From NCBI GenBank assembly GCA_007693945.1, contig RECP01000113.1:1-46289 (forward strand): a stretch of DNA of 46,289 nucleotides, read 5' to 3'. Shown in pieces: positions 1-8,586 of this stretch. This DNA comes from Spirochaetaceae bacterium (GTDB lineage: Bacteria; Spirochaetota; Spirochaetia; DSM-27196; PWMO01). The position numbers and the translations under genes are program-made. How positions within the stretch are numbered: position 1 is the first letter of the stretch; every line of letters begins with the position of its first letter. The notes under the pieces are model-generated. The model did no database searches. It was not told the DNA's origin and saw only the letters and a list, made by a program, of their open reading frames with translations.

Positions 1-9
1 TCCGGTCAT
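1..9 (-). CDS. possible start of a gene leaving the window
   Basis: On the minus strand an AGGAGG sits six bases before an ATG at 9-7, which opens a reading frame (Met-Thr-Gly) that leaves the window. It would be the next leftward gene after the toxin remnant. Only three codons are visible, so the product is unknown and the call rests entirely on the ribosome binding site. Confidence 0.3.
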
Positions 10-90
10 TCGATGCCTCCTGCCTGCAGTGTAGCACGCCGTGTTAAGGCGGTAATCAGTGATCAACCTCTTCTATCAGACGGTCCGTAA

Positions 91-582
91 TCATGCCTGA
101 AGCAACCGCAACACATTCTCCAGCGTCAGGAGCGTGATCTCCTCACTCCGTTCCAGAAACGGCTGTACGTCTGCCACAACGCGATTCCACTCCATGGTTG
201 CTACCCGCGCGGCTATAAGGTTTCTCTCGTTGGCCGCTTGCTCGCTGGACAGTTCCAGTCCCGTTTGGGCCAGCGAGGTCCGCAGCAGCAACAGGTTCGG
301 CTGTGGCCAGGCCGGATCACTCAGATACCAGATGAGGTCGTACATATCGCGGCCCTTTACATGAGTACGATGAATGATGGCGTGGAGCCTCCCGGCAAGC
401 AGGCCGGGCTTGTCGTAATGCAGCAGGTTGAGTAACAGGTGACGGCGAACGAGCGACGTCTCGGTGCCAGCGTGGGGTGGGGGATTGGTATTCAGCTCGA
501 CCTTGATCGAGAGCTTCTGCTCACGATGTGGCGACAGTCCCGGATCGTAGAGCAGTCCTGGAAACCCCAGAAATGCGGACCC
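91..582 (-). pseudogene. truncated AbiEii-type nucleotidyltransferase toxin, C-terminal remnant
   Basis: The frame is open from the stop at 91 up to the stop codon of the neighbouring glycosyltransferase, about 164 codons. It matches the C-terminal half of AbiEii/DUF1814 nucleotidyltransferase-like toxins. Recognisable pieces are GLSPHREQKLSIKVELNTNPP, then LVRRHLLLNLLHYDKPGLLAGRLHA, then VKGRDMYDLIWYLSDP, with a family-like C-terminal end. The N-terminal catalytic nucleotidyltransferase half is absent, and no good start lies upstream of an internal Met at 345. In AbiE systems this protein is the toxin, paired with an AbiEi antitoxin; no antitoxin gene is visible here. The remnant begins in frame immediately after the glycosyltransferase stop, which marks a deletion or rearrangement junction. 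The family call is firm; non-functionality is inferred from the missing half. Confidence 0.72.
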
Positions 583-1461
583 TCACCCCCCGAGTATCTT
601 CACCAGCTCATCGGCCCCGTTGGCACGGAAAACGTAGTCCTGGCAGTTTTCTATACGCCACGCCTGGTTTTCAAACTCGCGGGGGTGGGGGACAAAAACG
701 GCCTCTTTGCCGAAGTAGACAGCCTCCCAGAACGCGTTGTAGCCGCCCGAGCAGACCACAAAGTCAAACGTATTGAAGTAATCCGCTATCGGGAACACGC
801 CGCCGTGGTGGTTTGAGCTGCAGAATAGCTGGTAGGCGTCATCCAGGTAGGAGTAGCTCTGCTTCAACTCCTCGAACTCTCCCGGCTTACCGTTGGTTGC
901 AATCAGGGCGGCCGGCAGGGCAGGGTCCAGGCCCAGCGCGCCGGCAGCCCGGTCTCGCGGCAGCAGCTCGTGCGGTCGGCGCATGATAATCGGGTCTATG
1001 GCAAGCGAGTCGAACGGCAGGCTGCACGGCTCAATCTGCAGCACCAGGTCGTAGCTCGCGGGGTCAAACTCAACCGTTGCGCCGTTGTGGTGGTAGCCGA
1101 AGAATTCCTCAGAGGCCTGGCGCAGCAGCAGGATTGAGGTTCCCGACAGTTCCGCCACAATCCGGTGCGTGGCGAACCAGGCCATGTCCACAATCAGTGT
1201 ATCGGCCGCAATCCGGCGCAGTGCGCGGTAAGTCGTCGAGCTGCGGAAGCGCTCGGCGGACAGGGTGTCAAAGCTCTCGGGCTCCAGCTGGACCACGGGT
1301 ATTCCCTGCGACTCCGCCAGTTCGGGCATGCCGAAGGTTCCGACCATCACGTACTCGCAGTCGACTTCCGCGCGCTGCAGGGCGTTGTGGACGGCGATGC
1401 CGCGTACCGTATGGCCGCAGCCCGTGTAAGCAGCAGAGTAGTAGGCTATGCGCACAAGCAT
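583..1461 (-). CDS. glycosyltransferase, GT28-C/MurG-like fold
   Basis: This 292-residue protein resembles predicted glycosyltransferases of the MurG/GT28 C-terminal type. The N-terminus (IAYYSAAYTGCGHTVRG) has the glycine/histidine loop that opens the first Rossmann domain. The C-terminal part carries the donor-binding signature CSGGYNAFWEAVYFGKEAVFVP near residues 235-260, followed by an ENQAWR segment typical of nucleotide-sugar binding in this fold. No membrane segment is evident, so a cytoplasmic or membrane-peripheral enzyme is expected. The ATG at 1461 is preceded by AGGAG with suitable spacing. It follows the nitrilase-family gene by about 110 bases on the same strand. Its stop directly abuts the toxin remnant, so its C-terminus lies at a rearrangement junction, although the length looks complete. 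Donor and acceptor are unknown. Confidence 0.68.
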   Translation of the reverse strand: MLVRIAYYSAAYTGCGHTVRGIAVHNALQRAEVDCEYVMVGTFGMPELAESQGIPVVQLEPESFDTLSAERFRSSTTYRALRRIAADTLIVDMAWFATHRIVAELSGTSILLLRQASEEFFGYHHNGATVEFDPASYDLVLQIEPCSLPFDSLAIDPIIMRRPHELLPRDRAAGALGLDPALPAALIATNGKPGEFEELKQSYSYLDDAYQLFCSSNHHGGVFPIADYFNTFDFVVCSGGYNAFWEAVYFGKEAVFVPHPREFENQAWRIENCQDYVFRANGADELVKILGG

Positions 1462-1573
1462 GGAGCTCCTGCGGCTCGTGAGTCTGATATCCGCTTGTCA
1501 AACGTCTGGCTTCCGCAGACAGTGCAGCCGTCGAAGAACCATCGGGCCGGACCTGTCTCTCCGCCGCGGCGGA

Positions 1574-2386
1574 TCATGACTGCATTGATACCCGGTACAT
1601 CTCCGGGCGCCGGTCGGCCAGGATGGTATTGAACGCGTTGAGTTGCTTGTTGTCGGCAATCACCGGGTCAACAGTGATCGTCTGTACTGCTTCTTCGGTT
1701 TCAGCGAGACTCAGCAGGTACTCGCCAAGCGGAGAAACCAGCTGCGACTGCCCGGTAAAGGTCAGGTCGTCGCCGAGCGTGTTGGTCTCGCGGCCTACGC
1801 GGTTGACGGTCGCGATGAATACACGGTTTTCGATGGCCCGCGCGTACATCGCTTTCTGGCAGTAGGGAAGCACCAGGTTTGACGGATGCAGGATGACCTG
1901 TGCCCCCATCAGGGCCAGAGTCCGCGCCGATTCGGGGAAGATCCAGTCAAAGCAGATCATGATTCCAAAGCGCGTGCCGCGATACTCGAGGGTTGCAAAG
2001 CCGCTGTCCCCGGGAGCGAAAAACTGGCTCTCGCGGTAGAAAAGGTGAGTCTTGCGGTAGTTGGCGACAATCGCGCCGTCAGCAATGAAAAACGCGGAGT
2101 TGTACATAGTTTGGCGGTTGTCACCCGCGGCCTCGGCGTAACCGCCGCAGATGGCAATTCCCCGCACGGCCGAAACCTCACGCATCGCGTCGAACACGCG
2201 GCCGTCGTGCGTGAGCGCGGCCGATGCAACCTCCTCGCTGCTGGAGAAGGTGTAACCGCTCAGGAACAGCTCCGGCAGCACAAAGAGGTCGGCCTGCGTC
2301 CGTTCAATAATGCCGGCAACCGCCTTCCAGTTGGCCTCTACATCCAGAAACCGCGGCCGGGTCTGTACCAGGGCAAGGGTGATCAT
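1574..2386 (-). CDS. carbon-nitrogen hydrolase (nitrilase superfamily)
   Basis: A 270-residue member of the nitrilase/omega-amidase superfamily, which cleaves non-peptide C-N bonds of amides, ureas or nitriles in the cytoplasm. The catalytic triad is visible: Glu39 in LPELFLSGY, Lys112 in NYRKTHLF and Cys145 in GIMICFDWIFPE. Length is normal for single-domain members. The start was set at the ATG at 2386 because AGGAGG lies seven bases upstream; a longer frame to 2437 adds residues that are not family-like. The closest architecture is the Nit/omega-amidase and N-carbamoyl hydrolase group, but the substrate cannot be read from the sequence. It probably shares a transcript with the glycosyltransferase downstream. 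Confidence 0.85.
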   Translation of the reverse strand: MITLALVQTRPRFLDVEANWKAVAGIIERTQADLFVLPELFLSGYTFSSSEEVASAALTHDGRVFDAMREVSAVRGIAICGGYAEAAGDNRQTMYNSAFFIADGAIVANYRKTHLFYRESQFFAPGDSGFATLEYRGTRFGIMICFDWIFPESARTLALMGAQVILHPSNLVLPYCQKAMYARAIENRVFIATVNRVGRETNTLGDDLTFTGQSQLVSPLGEYLLSLAETEEAVQTITVDPVIADNKQLNAFNTILADRRPEMYRVSMQS

Positions 2387-2526
2387 GGTCAGCCTCCTGA
2401 TCTGACTATAGCATGAATCGGCAGCACCGCACGGCATAGGTCAGAGAAACGACTGACCGGCGGTGCCTGAGTCATGCTCGCGCTTCCGTCGGCTGCGTCA
2501 AGCCGGATACCTCTAAGCCCGGCGTC

Positions 2527-3675
2527 TCAGCGCACCGTTATCCCGAGCACAAGCAGTCCAGCAAAGGCCGCAACCAGGATACCCCAGACAGCCGGTTTCC
2601 AGTCCAGGACACGGCGACCATTGAAGCAGGCAAACGGAAACACCGGGACCAAAAGGTCAAACACCAGCAAAGCGCGCGCGAACATCGCCGCGCTACCCAG
2701 CGCACCACCCAGCCAGCCGCCTGGTTCAAAGAAATGCAGAACCGCCCACAGGATCCACGCCAGGCTCAGCGTCTCGCCGGCACCAACGGCGCCTATCGGT
2801 CCGAGCTGAGGAAGCAGGTCGCGATAGCGCCAGCGCAGTCCGCGCGGGTATACCGACCCCGGTACCGGAAAGATCCCGCCGAATAGCGCCGCGATCCCCG
2901 CGGACAGCACAATGCCCGTTTCCCAGCTGCGGTAGCGCACCTGCAGGCCCACTGCCCTGGCGGCAAGCAGCATCGCGCTCGTCCGCACTGCCAGGACTAC
3001 CGCCACACCGGACAGAAGCTGGCTCGCATGGCCGAGCGAGAAGGCCCCAGGATGACCCAGCCGAAGGCGCATGACCGCAAGTATCGCCGCATTGAGAAAG
3101 ACGGCCGTACACCACGCCGCCACCCCGCCGCCGACACCTCTCCGCTCGGCGGCCCTGGTCTCTGCCGGCTGACCGCGCACCCACAGGAAGTGACCGACGT
3201 CAAACAGGTGAAAGGCGCCCAACCACACGCGGGGTAACACAGCCCCATAGCGCGCAAGCTGGGCGCAGAATCCGAGCGGACGGAATCCCGCGTCGTAGAA
3301 GCGGTTGCTTGAAGCGGTGTTGTGTCCCTCGACGCAGGTCACAAGCTCCGCACAGCCCTGGTTGTTAAACCAGTTCAGCGCACGCTGCAGCAGCGCGTTC
3401 GCAACGCCTCGGCCCTGGGCCTCCGGCAGGGTGAAGAGCCACTTGATCACGCCGGCACGGCCCTCGGATTCGCGCCCCGCGCGTTGACTTCGGGGCGTCG
3501 CGGCAAAGACGCCAAGTGCAATACCACCTATGATGCGGCCGTCTTCCTCACATACAAGAGTCTGGGCGCCAAAATCGAAGAACAGTATGGTGAAATAGCC
3601 GAAGCAGCGCCTTGCCACGGACCGGGTCTCGCTCCGGTCGGCCGGGGTCATCGGCCGTACTATCATATCCGGCAT
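2527..3675 (-). CDS. GNAT N-acetyltransferase fused to an integral membrane domain
   Basis: The 382-residue protein has two parts. Residues 1-150 read as a GNAT acetyltransferase: IVRPMTPADRSE at the start, then the acetyl-CoA loop region PEAQGRGVANALLQRALNW, and ending with NRFYDAGFRPLGF. Residues 165-380 are strongly hydrophobic with about six or seven probable transmembrane helices. The final helices contain runs such as GILVAAFAGLLVLGITV. GNAT domains acetylate amines using acetyl-CoA; the membrane half suggests a lipid-linked or membrane-proximal acceptor, or simply anchoring. The ATG at 3675 has AGAGGTG upstream. No frameshift is apparent at the join, so the fusion looks genuine. It is a monocistronic-looking leftward gene with about 140 bases before the nitrilase-family gene. 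Confidence 0.65.
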   Translation of the reverse strand: MPDMIVRPMTPADRSETRSVARRCFGYFTILFFDFGAQTLVCEEDGRIIGGIALGVFAATPRSQRAGRESEGRAGVIKWLFTLPEAQGRGVANALLQRALNWFNNQGCAELVTCVEGHNTASSNRFYDAGFRPLGFCAQLARYGAVLPRVWLGAFHLFDVGHFLWVRGQPAETRAAERRGVGGGVAAWCTAVFLNAAILAVMRLRLGHPGAFSLGHASQLLSGVAVVLAVRTSAMLLAARAVGLQVRYRSWETGIVLSAGIAALFGGIFPVPGSVYPRGLRWRYRDLLPQLGPIGAVGAGETLSLAWILWAVLHFFEPGGWLGGALGSAAMFARALLVFDLLVPVFPFACFNGRRVLDWKPAVWGILVAAFAGLLVLGITVR

Positions 3676-3864
3676 GCACGCACCTCTATGGTTGCTGGCA
3701 GCATACCTGGATAATAGTCAGACCTGCCTCGCGGTGCAACCGAGCATGACCGGCTGCTGCTCGCTCGCCGGATTCGTGCGCCCCCCCACGCAGCCGTAAT
3801 CGGCGCGGGCGGGCGGTGAAAGGCGATGCAACGCCGTGACCGGCAGCCTCGTCAGGAAAGCCGC

Positions 3865-4311
3865 TTACGACTGGAAGCCGGACCCGGTGAGGAAGTTCTC
3901 GAGGCCCCGTATCTCGCTCTCCCGGTGCGCGATTGATGCAAACATCACGTCGCGCATGGAAATGATCCCGATCAGTTTGTCGTCTTCTACAACCGGCAGA
4001 TGGCGGATGCGATTCTGTTTCATCAGCGCCAGACACTGATCAACGGTGGTGTTGCGCTTGACGGTCAGCATCTGCTCTACCATTACCTCTCGCACCGGGG
4101 TCTTGCTCGCGACCCTGCCGGCGATTTCCCCCTTGCGGGCATAGTCCCGCTCCGTGAAGATGCCGACGACGCTCTTATTGTCGGTAATCAGCACCGCTCC
4201 GATATCGGCGTCCGCCATCTTCTGTACCGCATCCAGGACCGTTGCCGAGGCATCCACGGATACGTTGGCCGTGTCCCGTTTGACGTTCAAGATCTCTGCA
4301 ACATGCACCAT
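3865..4311 (-). CDS. tandem CBS-domain protein
   Basis: At 148 residues the protein is almost entirely a pair of CBS motifs (Bateman module). The first spans about 8-62, with VLDAVQKMADADIGAVLI and VVGIFTERDYARK. The second spans about 72-130, with CLALMKQNRIRHLPVVED and LIGIISMRDVM. CBS pairs bind adenosyl ligands such as AMP, ATP or S-adenosylmethionine and usually act as energy or ligand sensors for partner proteins. No effector domain is attached, so the partner is unknown. GGGAGG precedes the ATG with good spacing. It diverges from the aldolase gene across a 440-base gap. Confidence 0.88.
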   Translation of the reverse strand: MVHVAEILNVKRDTANVSVDASATVLDAVQKMADADIGAVLITDNKSVVGIFTERDYARKGEIAGRVASKTPVREVMVEQMLTVKRNTTVDQCLALMKQNRIRHLPVVEDDKLIGIISMRDVMFASIAHRESEIRGLENFLTGSGFQS

Positions 4312-4751
4312 AGTCGCTCCTCCCTTTCTGAGTGTGCTCCTGTTCGTATCACATCAGTATGAACCGGGATTCCGCTGATGGCCAATCAAAATGACTTTGA
4401 CCGGCTATTCCGTTTCTTTATCACTTCAACTCTGGTGCCGAAACTGTTGTTTGCATCCGGAACGCGACGGCTGCGACCGCCCGCCTTCGCGCGAACGCTG
4501 CTGCGGTCTGCGCCACCCGGTGCTCGGGAAGTGCTTGAGACGGCAGCGCCGGCGGGCGCACCCAAACTGCAGTATCGACGCTTCACCGAGAGAGAACAAC
4601 ATACGGCTGTTCTGCCCTACCAATCACGCCCACAACGCGGTACACTACATTTGACCGTCGCGGTTTCGGGATTCTTGCGCAGCGCTCGGCGAGACATCCG
4701 GAGTTCGGCAGGCGGACCTGACCCGATATCACGTATCAAGGAGACCGTGCT
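4312..4751. other. intergenic region between divergent CBS-protein and aldolase genes
   Basis: This 440-base gap must contain the promoters for both flanking genes. Several short frames are open on both strands, but none has a family-like sequence or a convincing ribosome binding site. No clear sigma-70 hexamer pair or riboswitch fold was recognised. The stretch just before the aldolase carries its AAGGAG at about 4738-4743. Confidence 0.4.
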
Positions 4752-5765
4752 ATGCCAATCATGACAACCAAACCGATGTTCGACCTCGCCTACGAAGGCG
4801 GATTTGGAATTGGCGCCTTCAACGTCAACAACATGGAAATCACGCAGGGAATCATCGAGGCCTGCGCACAGGAGAACAGCCCCTGTATCCTGCAGATTTC
4901 CAAGGGTGCGCGACAGTACGCCAACATCCGCTTCCTCACCAAGATCATCGAAGCGTGCGTCGAGGAGTATCCGCAGGTGCCGATCGCAATCCACTGTGAT
5001 CACGGTGACACTATCGAGCTCATGAAGCAGTGCATTGCCGACGGTTACACCTCGGTCATGATCGACGGCTCGCACCACGATTTCGAAGAGAACGTGCGCC
5101 TGGGCAAGGAAACCGTTGAGCTTGCCCACGCCGCCGGCGTTGTGGTTGAGGCTGAGCTCGGGCAGCTGGGCGGAATTGAGGAAGATGTGGTCGGCTTGAG
5201 TGCCGAGGAGTATGAGAAGAGCATCGAGAAGTTTCTCACCGATCCGGACCAGGCTAGAGAGTTCGTCGAGCGGACCGGTATCGACAGCCTCGCGGTTGCG
5301 ATCGGCACCAGCCACGGCGCCTACAAGTTCACCAAGGAAGCCAAGCTGGCGTTCGACCGCATCGAGAAGATCATGCAGACCTGCCCCGGACTGCCGCTGG
5401 TGATGCACGGCAGCTCCAGCGTTCCGCAGGAGTACATCGACCTGGTGAACAGGTACGGCGGCAACATGCCGAACGCCAAGGGCGTTCCCGAGGACCAGAT
5501 TGCCAACGCGGTGCGCACCTACGGCGTCTGCAAGGTCAACATCGACACCGACTTGCGGCTGGCGATGACCGCCAAGATCCGCGAAGTCTACGCTACCAAG
5601 CCCGAGGAGTTCGACCCGCGCAAGTACCTCGGCCCGGCTCGCGACGAGATCACCAAGATGGTCAAGCGCAAGCTGCACGTGCTGAACAGCGCGGGCAAGA
5701 CCGACGAGGTTATCGCCCAATGGAAGAAGCTGGGCGAGCCGCTGCCGTCGTACTACAACAGGTAG
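4752..5765 (+). CDS. fba: class II fructose-1,6-bisphosphate aldolase
   Basis: A zinc-dependent class II aldolase of 337 residues that interconverts fructose 1,6-bisphosphate with dihydroxyacetone phosphate and glyceraldehyde 3-phosphate in glycolysis and gluconeogenesis. The visible active-site residues are Asp83-His84 in HCDHGDTIE, the Glu134 loop in VEAELGQLGGIEED, His188 in AIGTSHGAYKF and His219 in LVMHGSSSVP. The N-terminal GAFNVNNMEITQGI is typical of the family. AAGGAG precedes the ATG at 4752; a second Met at codon 4 is a possible alternative. It stands alone on the plus strand and is followed by a strong hairpin at 5776-5807. The related enzymes tagatose-bisphosphate aldolase and phosphosugar aldolases share this fold, but the length and loop motifs favour Fba. 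Confidence 0.92.
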   Translation: MPIMTTKPMFDLAYEGGFGIGAFNVNNMEITQGIIEACAQENSPCILQISKGARQYANIRFLTKIIEACVEEYPQVPIAIHCDHGDTIELMKQCIADGYTSVMIDGSHHDFEENVRLGKETVELAHAAGVVVEAELGQLGGIEEDVVGLSAEEYEKSIEKFLTDPDQAREFVERTGIDSLAVAIGTSHGAYKFTKEAKLAFDRIEKIMQTCPGLPLVMHGSSSVPQEYIDLVNRYGGNMPNAKGVPEDQIANAVRTYGVCKVNIDTDLRLAMTAKIREVYATKPEEFDPRKYLGPARDEITKMVKRKLHVLNSAGKTDEVIAQWKKLGEPLPSYYNR

Positions 5766-5775
5766 GTGTCCTGCG

Positions 5776-5807
5776 GCCGACGGCCTGCTCTAATGCGGGC
5801 CGTCGGC
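5776..5807. terminator. hairpin between convergent aldolase and aldehyde dehydrogenase genes
   Basis: A perfect 10-bp inverted repeat (GCCGACGGCC / GGCCGTCGGC) with a 12-base loop begins 10 bases after the aldolase stop. No T-run follows on either strand, so it is not a textbook intrinsic terminator. It may still end or stabilise the aldolase mRNA. Confidence 0.5.
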
Positions 5808-5858
5808 GGCAGCGAGCGTCCGGTCGTCCGTCAGCAGAGCGGCCGAATACGCGGGCGT

Positions 5859-7355
5859 TCAGAAGTAGATCGCCCGCTCCTCCTCTGGATGACCGAAGGC
5901 CATGTTCCAGATTGTATTCTTGGATCGCAGGTATTCGTGCAAGCCTGCGCTTCCGTATTCCCGCCCGATACCGCTGTTTCGATTACCGCCGAAGGGGGCG
6001 TTCATGCGCGCGGTGTTGGGCATGTTCACAAAAATGCTTCCAGCGTTCAGCCGCTGCGACGCGTAGTGCAGCGTCTTGTGGCTCTCGGAGAATATGCCTG
6101 CGCCCAGTCCGTACTGAGAATCGTTGGCAAGATCAATCGCCTCGTCAATATCGTCATAGCCCACGACCACCAGGACCGGTCCGAAGATCTCCTCGGTGTA
6201 ACAGAACATGTCGGTCTTGACGCCGGCAAGAACCGTGGGTTCGTAGAACGCTCCGCGGTCGAAGGGATGTGTGGTGATACGCTTGCCTCCGCAAAGCAGC
6301 GTCGCTCCGGCGGAGACCGCGGCCTGCACAATTCGGTCGACCTCTTCCAGCTGCTTGACGTTGATCATTGCACCCAGTCTGGTAGAGGGATCAAGGATAT
6401 CTCCGGGAACGCGGCTCTTGAGTTCTGAAACCAGGGCTTCCAGGAAGCGGTCATAGATCTGACGGTTGAGGATCAGCCGGGTCTGGGCGCAGCACACCTG
6501 TCCGGAATTCAGCAGCAGCCCGTCGGCCACACCTTTGACGGTGTACTCGAAGTTGCAGTCCGGTTCCACGATGACCGGTCCCTTGCCGCCCAGCTCCAGG
6601 ACGTTCTTCTTGATGATCGGTGACGCGGACGACAACTCCAGCAGTCGCCGCCCGACCTTCTCCGACCCGGTGAACGCCACAACGTCCACCTCGCGGTGCG
6701 ACACCAGCCATTCTCCCACGCTGCTGCCGGGACCGGCCACAATGTTGACCACCCCGGGGGGGAATCCTGCTTCTTCGACGATCTCCCCGAGCACTGCCGT
6801 GGTCCAGGGCGTCATCGAGGAAGCTTTGCAGATCGTGGTGTTTCCCGCTGCCAGCGCCGGCGCCAGACTGCGTGTCAGCAGATGCAGCGGGAAGTTGTAC
6901 GGGGCCACCACCGCCACCACGCCGAAGGGCTCGTACACCAGGTAGTCGTGCATGTAGGGCTCATTGGGTACATGAATGTACTCGCCCTTGATCTCCCGGG
7001 CCAGATTGGCAAAGTAGCGGAACGCCGAGATCGAGTACGGCATATCACCAGTCTTGACCTCGTGAATCGGTTTGCCCGTATCGAGCGCCTCCATCCGCGA
7101 AAGCTCCTCCCAGCGGTCCGCCATGAGGTCGGCCGCCCGGAGCATGATCCTGGCCCGCTCGTTATTCTCCATCCGGGACCACACCCCGCTCCTGAACGCC
7201 GCACGGGCGGCGTTGCACGCAGCATCAACGTCTTTGTCCGTAGCGCAATGAAACGAAGCCAGCACCTCGCCGCTGGCCGGGCACGACGTGGTAAAGGTCT
7301 CCCCGCTCGCGGAGGGTACCCATTTGTTATTGATAAAAAGCTTGTATTCGTTCAC
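5859..7355 (-). CDS. NAD(P)-dependent aldehyde dehydrogenase
   Basis: The 498-residue protein is a full-length aldehyde dehydrogenase. Key residues are Asn154 (APYNFPLH), Lys177 (ICKAS), Glu254 (LELGGKGPVIV) and the nucleophile Cys288 (NSGQVCCAQTR). It oxidises an aldehyde to a carboxylate using NAD or NADP in the cytoplasm. The start is a GTG at 7355 preceded by AGGAGG; the frame runs further upstream, but those residues are not family-like. It is the last gene of the leftward sugar ABC transporter operon, 117 bases after the binding-protein gene. Its substrate may therefore be an aldehyde derived from the imported compound, for example a sugar-derived hydroxyaldehyde or betaine aldehyde. 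The precise substrate cannot be assigned. Confidence 0.88.
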   Translation of the reverse strand: MNEYKLFINNKWVPSASGETFTTSCPASGEVLASFHCATDKDVDAACNAARAAFRSGVWSRMENNERARIMLRAADLMADRWEELSRMEALDTGKPIHEVKTGDMPYSISAFRYFANLAREIKGEYIHVPNEPYMHDYLVYEPFGVVAVVAPYNFPLHLLTRSLAPALAAGNTTICKASSMTPWTTAVLGEIVEEAGFPPGVVNIVAGPGSSVGEWLVSHREVDVVAFTGSEKVGRRLLELSSASPIIKKNVLELGGKGPVIVEPDCNFEYTVKGVADGLLLNSGQVCCAQTRLILNRQIYDRFLEALVSELKSRVPGDILDPSTRLGAMINVKQLEEVDRIVQAAVSAGATLLCGGKRITTHPFDRGAFYEPTVLAGVKTDMFCYTEEIFGPVLVVVGYDDIDEAIDLANDSQYGLGAGIFSESHKTLHYASQRLNAGSIFVNMPNTARMNAPFGGNRNSGIGREYGSAGLHEYLRSKNTIWNMAFGHPEEERAIYF

Positions 7356-7472
7356 GCGATCCTCCTGCGTGCTGCCTGCTGATTCGATCGAGAGCCGGCT
7401 TCTCCGGACCAGGCAGACGGCCCGGCGTATGCCGGCTCCCCTCATAACCACATTCGGTACCCGAGTCAGGCG

Positions 7473-8489
7473 TCAGGGCACCGTTCGTCCCTGCGCGGTA
7501 TAGGTCACCGGAGCGATGTGCTCTCTGATGGCCTCTACTGAGTCGATCATAACAATCGGCACGTTGTAGGACTCGGCGATCTCGTTAGCACGTCCATCCA
7601 GGTGAAGCTTGATGTAGCGGGCGGTTTCCTGGCCCATGCGCACCGGGTCACGGTACCACGCAGCGGTCAACTCTCCGGCAACGATCGAGTCCAGCTCCTC
7701 CAGGATTGCACCGGCCCCGAAGACGGCCACATCGTCGAGCATGCCGGCATCTGCCGCGGCCCGCACCGCCCCCATCGCCATGAAGCTGCTGCAGCCAATG
7801 ATTACATCTACGTCGGGACGGGCTGTGAGCAACCGCTGCACTGCGTCGTAGGCCTGGTCGCGCTGCCAGTTGGCGTAGTGCTCGAATATGACGTCCATGC
7901 CGTTGGCGATGTGAAGCTCCTTGGCGCCCCGGTCGTACGAGATCTGCGTGGGCGTCCCGTAGATGATCGCGACCTTGGTTCCGCGGGGATAGTTGGCCGC
8001 GAGATAGTCCGCCACGGCCTTGCCTCCGTCGGAGTGACGATACCCGACGTAGCTTTGCGCCCGGGCGCCGAACTCGGCGGGAAAGGGGTCGGAGTAGTTG
8101 AAGATAAAGAGCGGCACTCCGGCCTCGTTGATCGTACGGTAGGCCTGCTGCTGCCCTTCGTAGTGCGTGGGGGCCATGACGATGTACTCAACGCCCATCG
8201 TCACGACGTCTTCCACGATCGCCAGCTGCTGCGCGTGGTTGTCGTGGGTTTCCGGGGTGCGTCGGACCAGTTCGTACTCTATTCCCTGCTCCTCGAGCCC
8301 GATCGTCAGACCCATGAAGTACTGGCCGTAGAAGTCCGCCTGTTCGAAGTTGGGCGGCAGGTAGGCGATCCGTACCGCTCGTGCCCCGGCCGGCTGCCGC
8401 TGTCCGGCGGCAAAGACCATCGTCGCCGCCGCGACCATAAGCAGGAAAATCCCGATACCAAAAACCAAACCGTTTCGTCTACTGTTCAT
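7473..8489 (-). CDS. sugar ABC transporter periplasmic substrate-binding protein
   Basis: A 338-residue type I periplasmic binding protein of the ribose/xylose/galactose cluster. It begins with a basic n-region and a hydrophobic segment ending near residue 28 (VAAATMVFAAG), a secretion signal. The mature part opens with RIAYLPPNFEQADFYGQYF. It continues with the usual alternating lobes, including YIVMAPTHYEGQQQA and DVIIGCSSFMAMGAVRAAADAG. It would capture a carbohydrate and deliver it to the permease encoded just upstream. GGGAGG lies before the ATG at 8489; the longer frame to 8525 is unlikely. It is third in the operon ATPase, permease, binding protein, dehydrogenase. The ligand is not predictable by eye. 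Confidence 0.85.
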   Translation of the reverse strand: MNSRRNGLVFGIGIFLLMVAAATMVFAAGQRQPAGARAVRIAYLPPNFEQADFYGQYFMGLTIGLEEQGIEYELVRRTPETHDNHAQQLAIVEDVVTMGVEYIVMAPTHYEGQQQAYRTINEAGVPLFIFNYSDPFPAEFGARAQSYVGYRHSDGGKAVADYLAANYPRGTKVAIIYGTPTQISYDRGAKELHIANGMDVIFEHYANWQRDQAYDAVQRLLTARPDVDVIIGCSSFMAMGAVRAAADAGMLDDVAVFGAGAILEELDSIVAGELTAAWYRDPVRMGQETARYIKLHLDGRANEIAESYNVPIVMIDSVEAIREHIAPVTYTAQGRTVP

Positions 8490-8586
8490 CTCTACCTCCC
8501 GTTGGTTCATATCCGTGCACCGCACGGTTCGACCGATTCACCACTAACGTCTTTGCTACCAGTTCTGCCTCCACACCTCCCGTGCA

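Noticed and set aside
4312..4751. Possible riboswitch upstream of the aldolase
   Set aside because: No conserved aptamer core or terminator/anti-terminator pair could be recognised by eye.
4617..5720. Long open frame antisense to the aldolase
   Set aside because: It mirrors the aldolase codon pattern in a GC-rich gene and has no recognisable domain.
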